From contig NC_092673.1 of the NCBI RefSeq assembly GCF_964355755.1, forward strand, positions 32,993,648 to 33,057,647: DNA of 64,000 nucleotides, read 5' to 3'. The notes beneath the pieces are model-generated. The model did not search any database. It saw nothing but the letters and a program-made list of their open reading frames with translations, and was not told the DNA's origin. Below, piece by piece: positions 58,684 through 64,000 of this stretch. Source of the stretch: Antedon mediterranea. Taxonomy: Eukaryota; Echinodermata; Crinoidea; Comatulida; Antedonidae. The translations under genes were made by a program, and so were the position numbers. The stretch's first letter is position 1. The number at the start of each line of letters is the position of its first letter.

Positions 58684-58998
58684 TAAGTCTGGTAGTTGAA
58701 GGGTTTTAACCGGAAAAAAACCGTACAAAAGAAATTTTGATATCATTGGAAGTAGAATTTTATGGAGACTAACATATCCAAAATCGACAAAAATCCATCT
58801 TGGGGAAAATTATTAATTTACAGTAGGCCATTTTTACCAAAATTTTAAATAAAAGAAAAACGTGTCTAAAAATGTTTCCCCAAGATGGATTTTTGTCGAT
58901 TTTGGATATGTTATTCTCCATAAAATTCCGCTTCCAATGATTTAAACATTTCTTTAGTACCATTTTTCCCTATATTTTTGGTTCAACTACCAGACTTT
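58684..58998. mobile_element. Foldback MITE with about 130-bp arms
   Basis: Two long arms are inverted copies of each other: aagtctggtagttgaa at 58685 and its complement ending at 58997. The innermost parts are nearly perfect (aacatatccaaaatcgacaa and the matching complement around 58880-58915). The spacer is only about 40-60 bp. No coding sequence. Confidence 0.88.
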
Positions 58999-59079
58999 TA
59001 GCAATCTGGGCAAAAAAGAATATTATCAGCTCGGAAAATGATTAAATCCATGAGGAATGGCAATATGAAATAATGTTAT

Positions 59080-59720
59080 AATTCAGAGTGATCCTAGGAA
59101 AACGTTAGGTTCCTGCCGGTTTAATCCTGGTGGAATGTTGTGATCCTAGGAAATGTTAGGTTCCTGTCGGTTTAATCCTGGTAGAATGGCATGATCCTAG
59201 GAAAACGTTAGGTTTCTGCCGGTTTAGTCCTGGTAGAATGGCATGATCCTAGGAAAACGTTAGGTTCCTGCCGGTTTAATCCTGATCGAATGTTATGATC
59301 CTGTGGAAATGTAATATGATCCTGAGAATGTTTTTAATCCTTAGGGAATAATGTGAACCTTAAGGTGAATGTTATGATCCTGGGTTTAATATTATAATCC
59401 TAGGAGACTGTTATGATCCTGGGCTAATATTATGATCATTAGAATCTTTTTAATCCTGAGGGAATAATGTGATCCTAGAGGAGAATGTTATAATCTTAGA
59501 GGAGAATGTTATGATCCAAAAATGTTTTTAATCCTTAGGGAATAGTGTAATCCTATTAGAGAATGTTATAATCCTGAGAATCTATTTAATCCCGAAGGAT
59601 TAGTGTAATCATAGAGGAGAATGTTGTGATCCAAAAATGTTTGGGAATATTGTGATCCTAGGAGAATGTTAAAATCCTGAGTTAATTTTATAATTCCAAA
59701 AGGAATGGTGTGAATGGGAA
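59080..59720 (+). repeat. Decaying minisatellite with GATCCTAGGA core
   Basis: Well-preserved units of about 46-48 bp (gatcctaggaaaacgttagg, then ttcctgccggtttaatcctg) run from 59088 to 59290. Increasingly diverged short units follow (gatcctgagaatgtt, aatcctagaggagaatg) to about 59700. The gradient suggests one edge was homogenised recently. Confidence 0.85.
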
Positions 59721-60520
59721 AATGTATAGATGTATTTCAATCCCAAGAAAATCTTACAGTTTCAGTGTTTAGCTCTTAATAGTAAAGTAGTGAAATTGAG
59801 GAATCATCACAGAAAAACAATTAATTAAGGCTATATTATTCTGAATTGTTCGCTATATAAATCCAATCCAAATCTTATATTAGCTTTATAGATTACCATC
59901 ACAAGTTTACAAATCCACCAAACGTCAAATGGCTCAAATATGACTTATAATTAGCCAATCAAGTGTCTATTGGTGCTATAGAAATAAATACAATATTCCA
60001 TAGTAACAAAAACAAATACCGTAATCTAGCCGGGCTTATTAAAATCAATGACAATTGAACAACTAAAGTATTGATTGGTTTAAGGTATTTAATAGGCAAT
60101 CCTAGGTTAATGAGTATCACATCACATTTACTGATAGCAAAATGCAAAGTAAAGTTAATTATTTTATTTGCTAGAGACTGGATCCAGGTTTTTTAACATG
60201 TGGTATGACATTTGGGGGTGCGGCATGAGTCACATGGTTTGAGGTATTAGTTTATAGGTTGATAACTATTTCCTCCATGGTTTGAAAGAGGATCTCAATA
60301 CCACAATGGGTGTGAACATTCTAATTGAAAACTTCCTCCAATAAATCAAATCAAAATAAACAATTATTTATGGAGGAAATACAACTATAAGGAATTTTCT
60401 AAACCAATTCCTTCATGGATTTTACTATGGAGGAATTTGAAACCAATTCCTTCAGGCCATACTACTATCTAGTTAATAAGTATCTCAGAGAGATCATTAC
60501 AGTACTGCTGTAAATGTCTC
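59721..60520. other. Non-coding DNA
   Basis: Nothing recognisable apart from short repeated words (catggtttgaa and aaaccaattccttca) at about 60230-60450. Confidence 0.4.
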
Positions 60521-60539
60521 TCATTTCGTGTTTACGAAG

Positions 60540-60840
60540 TTTTTATTAAAGCAGCCGGAACATGCTGCTGACACCAGAAAACCAAAACATCCTCAAATCT
60601 AGTCAGCCATTCATGAAAAACTGAACGGCACCAATTTAAATTTGTGCGCGAACTTAGTATGATTTGCATACAATTCTTAAAAAAACCTTTGTTTTTTAGC
60701 AGCCGGAACATGTTGCTGACACCAGAAAACCAAACCATCCTCAAATCTAGTCTGCCATTCATGAAAAACTGAACGGCACCAATTTAAATTTGTGCGCGAA
60801 TGTAGTATGATTTGCATACAATTCTTAAAAAATCCTTTGT
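60540..60840. repeat. Tandem duplication, unit about 149 bp
   Basis: The segment at 60549-60690 (gcagccggaacatgctgctg through gcatacaattcttaaaaaa) is repeated almost exactly at 60698-60839. The 76-codon frame across both copies is a repeat translation. Confidence 0.9.
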
Positions 60841-60901
60841 TTAATTCTGTTAATGTTAATTAATGTTCAAAGGACATTCCTGTTAGGGGATATATTCCAA
60901 T

Positions 60902-61107
60902 CAGTAGCGTAATGCAGAATCCTGAGGCCCCTGGCTTAGGAACCCTAAGTAGCCCCTCCACTGATGGAGGTCTCGGGGGGTTTTTAGTCTTTTTCGACAT
61001 ATTTTAATGCCTGTTATTTCCTCTGGACACTGCTCAGGGACCCCCATAAGATCCGCGGCCCCTGGGTTTAGCCAATGAGTGCTCATACTGTAGCTGTAAC
61101 GCCACTA
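60902..61107. mobile_element. hAT-type MITE, 206 bp
   Basis: Inverted ends (CAGTAGCGTAATGCAG at 60902; TAGTGGCGTTACAG on the minus strand from 61107) are flanked by 8-bp target duplications differing at one base (ATTCCAAT at 60894-60901, ACTCCAAT at 61108-61115). CAGTGGCGTAAC-type ends with an 8-bp duplication are typical of hAT elements. Confidence 0.8.
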
Positions 61108-61433
61108 ACTCCAATAGGAGATATATATTTTGACACTATGGTCAACCTTATTTCAGGGTACCCTTATTAAGGTAAAAAACTTTCTTTGGTCCCAAATTTA
61201 TCCCCTTTATAGGTGTTCTACTGTATTATGAATGGATATGATACAGTTGTATTTTGGTAATCATACGTAGTAAACCTCTACCCTATTCATATTGTCAAAG
61301 GTAGAGGTTTACCAATGTGCGTATCATATCATAAGATTGAATTGTTCTACATTCATTCATCACTAAGCACCTTGTTGGTACAAACAATGGCTGTTGCTCC
61401 AACAGAGTGAATGTTGTCAAAACACAGTCATTG

Positions 61434-62043
61434 GATCTCTTAAAGCTCAGCTACAGGCATGAAATTTTTATAAAATTTTTGGTTAATTGTACATAAAGCA
61501 AATATTTTTAACAGAAATCAAGACAAAAAAACATGAATTTCCATTAATATCGTCAAATACAAAATTTGGCAAAATTCTTCCATAAAAACCAGGAAGACTT
61601 TTTTTCAGTAGTTAGGTGGTTAACCTAATGTAATAACATGTCTGGTGACTCCCTAGAAGGTGAAAAAAGATGGTGGATTTACGGTGGATAATTTTTGCTA
61701 TAGCATGAAAATAAAAATCTGAAGTTGAATAAAAATACCAGAAATGTAATATTCAAGTTATATTACCTATATTTAGTTATCTGATAACATTTTTTACCAC
61801 ACTGTTTAGTTTTCACAGCTTTTTAAAATGCCTCTCTATTTACAAAATTTGTGTACAAAAGAATAGAGATTTTACTGTGTAATTTGAACTATCCCCCCAC
61901 TGATAAGAAAGTGCTTATTTTCAACAAGCTTGTGTAACACAAATAAAATCCCAAAAATTATGAAACATAGGGGAAACTATAGATCGATAATTATTGGAAT
62001 GTATGATCAATAGAAATGTTTTGCCTGCACCTGGCCTTTAAAC
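61434..62043 (-). mobile_element. TTAA-type MITE, copy 2
   Basis: An inverted copy of 30325-30924. The ends read TTTAAAGGCCAGGTGCAGGC (minus strand from 62043) and TTAAAGCTCAGCTACAGGC (plus strand at 61436), each at a TTAA-like site. Confidence 0.8.
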
Positions 62044-62208
62044 CTTGTATACTCTATCAAACTTAATATGATGTGCCCATATATGGACATGATGACGTCA
62101 TATCACAACCATATTTGAGCATATCACAACCATATTTGAGCATATCACAACCATATTTGGGCACATACTTTATTTGTAACAAGTCTGATAATGTGTAGAC
62201 AAAGCCTT
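62041..62208. mobile_element. Palindromic MITE (TCTACACTATCAAAC family), diverged
   Basis: Degenerate copy with ccttgtatactctatcaaac at one end and gataatgtgtagacaaagcc at the other. The centre has three copies of an about 18-bp unit (catatcacaaccatatttg). It abuts the TTAA-type MITE. Confidence 0.7.
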
Positions 62209-62796
62209 ACTGTTTGGTGATTGACAATTCATCCACCAAAAAACTGTTGCTATGAGAAAATTTTACTCCACAGTATAGAAATCATTGTATTAATAATTTG
62301 TTATTTATATAAAAGTATTAATTAGCATATGTGGGACAGGAAGTTAATTTCCCCTCCTCCTTTAAAAAAAATAAATAAATTTCAGGTCAACATTAACCTT
62401 TGACACATCAGAACACTTTAATACAAATCGTGACTTTGATTCCTGGTTACTCTAAAAATTGCTTCTGTGCCCTGAATTTTCAATACCTAATCAATATTAG
62501 ATTGTTTGCATAGCAGTTTTATCTATTTCAGCCCTTGTAGAAGATAAGAATGAGGCTGTATTATATTAAATTATATTATATTAGTGTTAAAACATGGGAA
62601 GGTATCACCTTAATTGGGAATTCCCCAGAATAGGAATATCCCAAAGGATCCGTTCCACTAGTATCATTTCTAACAAAGCAGAATTTTAAAATATGACCAC
62701 TATACAATAAAATACAAATACACTTTTACATCAATGGTTGAATGAAACCTTTAAATACTATTGCAATTGATTCAGTGTTAAAAGTATCATTAGTCT
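62209..62796. other. Non-coding DNA
   Basis: No gene or repeat recognised, except a short attatatta run near 62560-62585. Confidence 0.4.
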
Positions 62797-62954
62797 AAAG
62801 CTCTGTCTAATCACACTTTATGTGTCAAAAAAATGTGATGTGCCCATATATGAACATGATAATGTTATATAACTACCATATTTGGGCATACCACTACCAT
62901 ATTTAGGTACATTACACTTTTTTGTCAAACTAGTTTGATAGTGTAGACAGAGTT
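62797..62954. mobile_element. Palindromic MITE (TCTACACTATCAAAC family)
   Basis: Ends aagctctgtcta and caaactagtttgatagtgta. The centre contains gtgatgtgcccatatatg and two copies of ctaccatatttgggca-like words. Same family as 47130-47273. Confidence 0.8.
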
Positions 62955-64000
62955 TTTGGTCAAATTAATTGAATATCTCAATTGCTCTCTCAATCTTAGG
63001 AAACAGACTTAAAAATGAATCACATGATCAAAGTACAGAGTCCATGGGTGTACCCTGTATCAATGTTATCACGGCCAGCTCACATGCATATTGTCACGTA
63101 GTTTATTTGTTTTGTACTACGATGCATAGATTAGTAATTGTGGTATTATCATTATGGTATAGTATAGTTTGATTTTGAGAGATGGAAGAGAATAAAGAAA
63201 TTAAAGATCATTTTTATTACAAATGGATAAACGCTGTAGGCCTACACAAAAGACAGTGAAAAATATAAGAACGAAAAAAGTCACCCCAACCATTACCTCC
63301 ATGAAGATATAGTTGGTTTTGGTTCATAAATTTTCATTTGTTATAGTATAAAAAAAGTGCCATAGAAAAAATGATTTCACTGTCCTTACATTACATAAAC
63401 AAAAAGAGTGTTATGTTGTGGGGTTTTTTTTCCCATGAGAAAAAATCCTGATATCTGACAGGATTTGAACCCCTGACCTTGAGATGGGAAGCCAAGCATT
63501 TTAACCACCAAGTTACAACTTCCACTCTTTACACTTACAGTATATTAATTGATTAAGAATGTATTTATTTATTATACATTATTGATTATAGACAATTTAT
63601 ACTTGTATATAAAATATAATAAATCATTTTCTGCCCTCCAACTGCATTAAATCAATTTTATATTAACGGATATTCATTCATAATAATCAGAAGTAAAAAT
63701 AGGCTAAACCCCCGAACATATACTGCACTCACTCCATATTACAATACAGTAAACAAACAGTTAAAATATACAACAACATTTAACAATTGTAATACAATTT
63801 TAATTAAATCTTCGCAGGAATAATAACTCATTTCTTCTATTAAATATACAGTTAGGCTACAGTATAGCTTGGAGTAACCATGAGTATAGGATGGTATCTT
63901 ACAGATGTTTTTACTGTATTTATAATTTGTCACTACAAGATGGTAACACCTTTTGTCTGTGTATTTTTAATTAGATATAAATAATGTATACGATTAATGT
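62955..64000. other. Right edge of the window, non-coding
   Basis: Apart from the tRNA-like sequence at 63457-63536 it is AT-rich. No Rieske-domain exon of the Neverland-like gene was recognised here. Confidence 0.45.
63457..63536 (-). mobile_element. tRNA-like SINE head or tRNA pseudogene
   Basis: On the minus strand it reads gttgtaacttggtggttaaa (A-box-like) and ggggttcaaatcctg (a perfect B box, GGTTCAAATCC), with tRNA-like spacing and a gcttggcttcccatctc middle. Acceptor-stem pairing is poor, so a functional tRNA is unlikely. The downstream part could be a SINE body, but no second copy was seen in the window. Confidence 0.55.

Overview
The window is eukaryotic, from an invertebrate deuterostome; an echinoderm fits best. 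Grounds: genes with GT-AG introns, AT-rich DNA studded with GGCCTA/TAGGCCT words, tRNA-derived SINEs, decayed CR1/L2-type and other LINEs, many TIR elements and MITEs, and a gene set combining very large inducible GTPases (VLIG), a cholesterol 7-desaturase (Neverland/DAF-36) and TYW3. The taxon is inference. No bacterial or viral features were seen.

Left part (1-25.4 kb). One minus-strand gene appears to run from 25351 to 3060 in seven coding exons: a death-effector-domain exon, a helical exon, a 45-nt microexon, a TRADD-N-like exon, two short linker exons and one huge VLIG GTPase exon. All splice phases agree and the coding length is 6,021 nt, exactly 2,007 codons. The GTPase exon is split by a 6,957-bp TIR-bounded insertion (5013-11969) with a TA target duplication. 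Removing it on paper restores a frame colinear with the intact paralogue, so it looks recent. Its two ends are long satellite-like arrays and its core holds decayed gene fragments. Introns hold two minisatellites, a decayed plus-strand LINE, a minus-strand CR1-like reverse transcriptase, and a (CGGT)n-bearing repeat family.

Middle (25.4-43.3 kb). Mostly repeats: a (CGGT)n family copy inverted relative to the one at 22 kb, a LINE 3' end with a TTATC tail, a TTAA-type MITE, a reverse-transcriptase pseudogene, and tRNA-Leu-type SINEs, one of them split by an 836-bp TIR element. A possible three-exon 60-aa gene lies at 29318-30163. A second VLIG gene (38541-43256) is one uninterrupted exon; its 3' flank resembles that of the first, so the pair arose by segmental duplication.

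Right part (43.3-64 kb). LINE 3' ends are followed by a tandem duplication carrying the last exon of TYW3. TYW3 itself (five exons, 52552 to 49054, minus) is coherent in phase. The duplicated terminal exon at 46.2-46.6 kb lacks its splice acceptor. A hAT-like element (47536-48589) lies between the two duplicate segments. Divergent from TYW3, the first exon of a Neverland-like oxygenase starts at 53593; its Rieske exons were not found in the remaining 10 kb, which holds a SINE, a foldback element, a decayed minisatellite, several MITEs and a tRNA-like SINE head.

Functional reading: the two VLIG genes are probable cell-autonomous immunity or cell-death GTPases. TYW3 and the Neverland-like gene are housekeeping and sterol-metabolism genes that share a 1-kb divergent promoter region.
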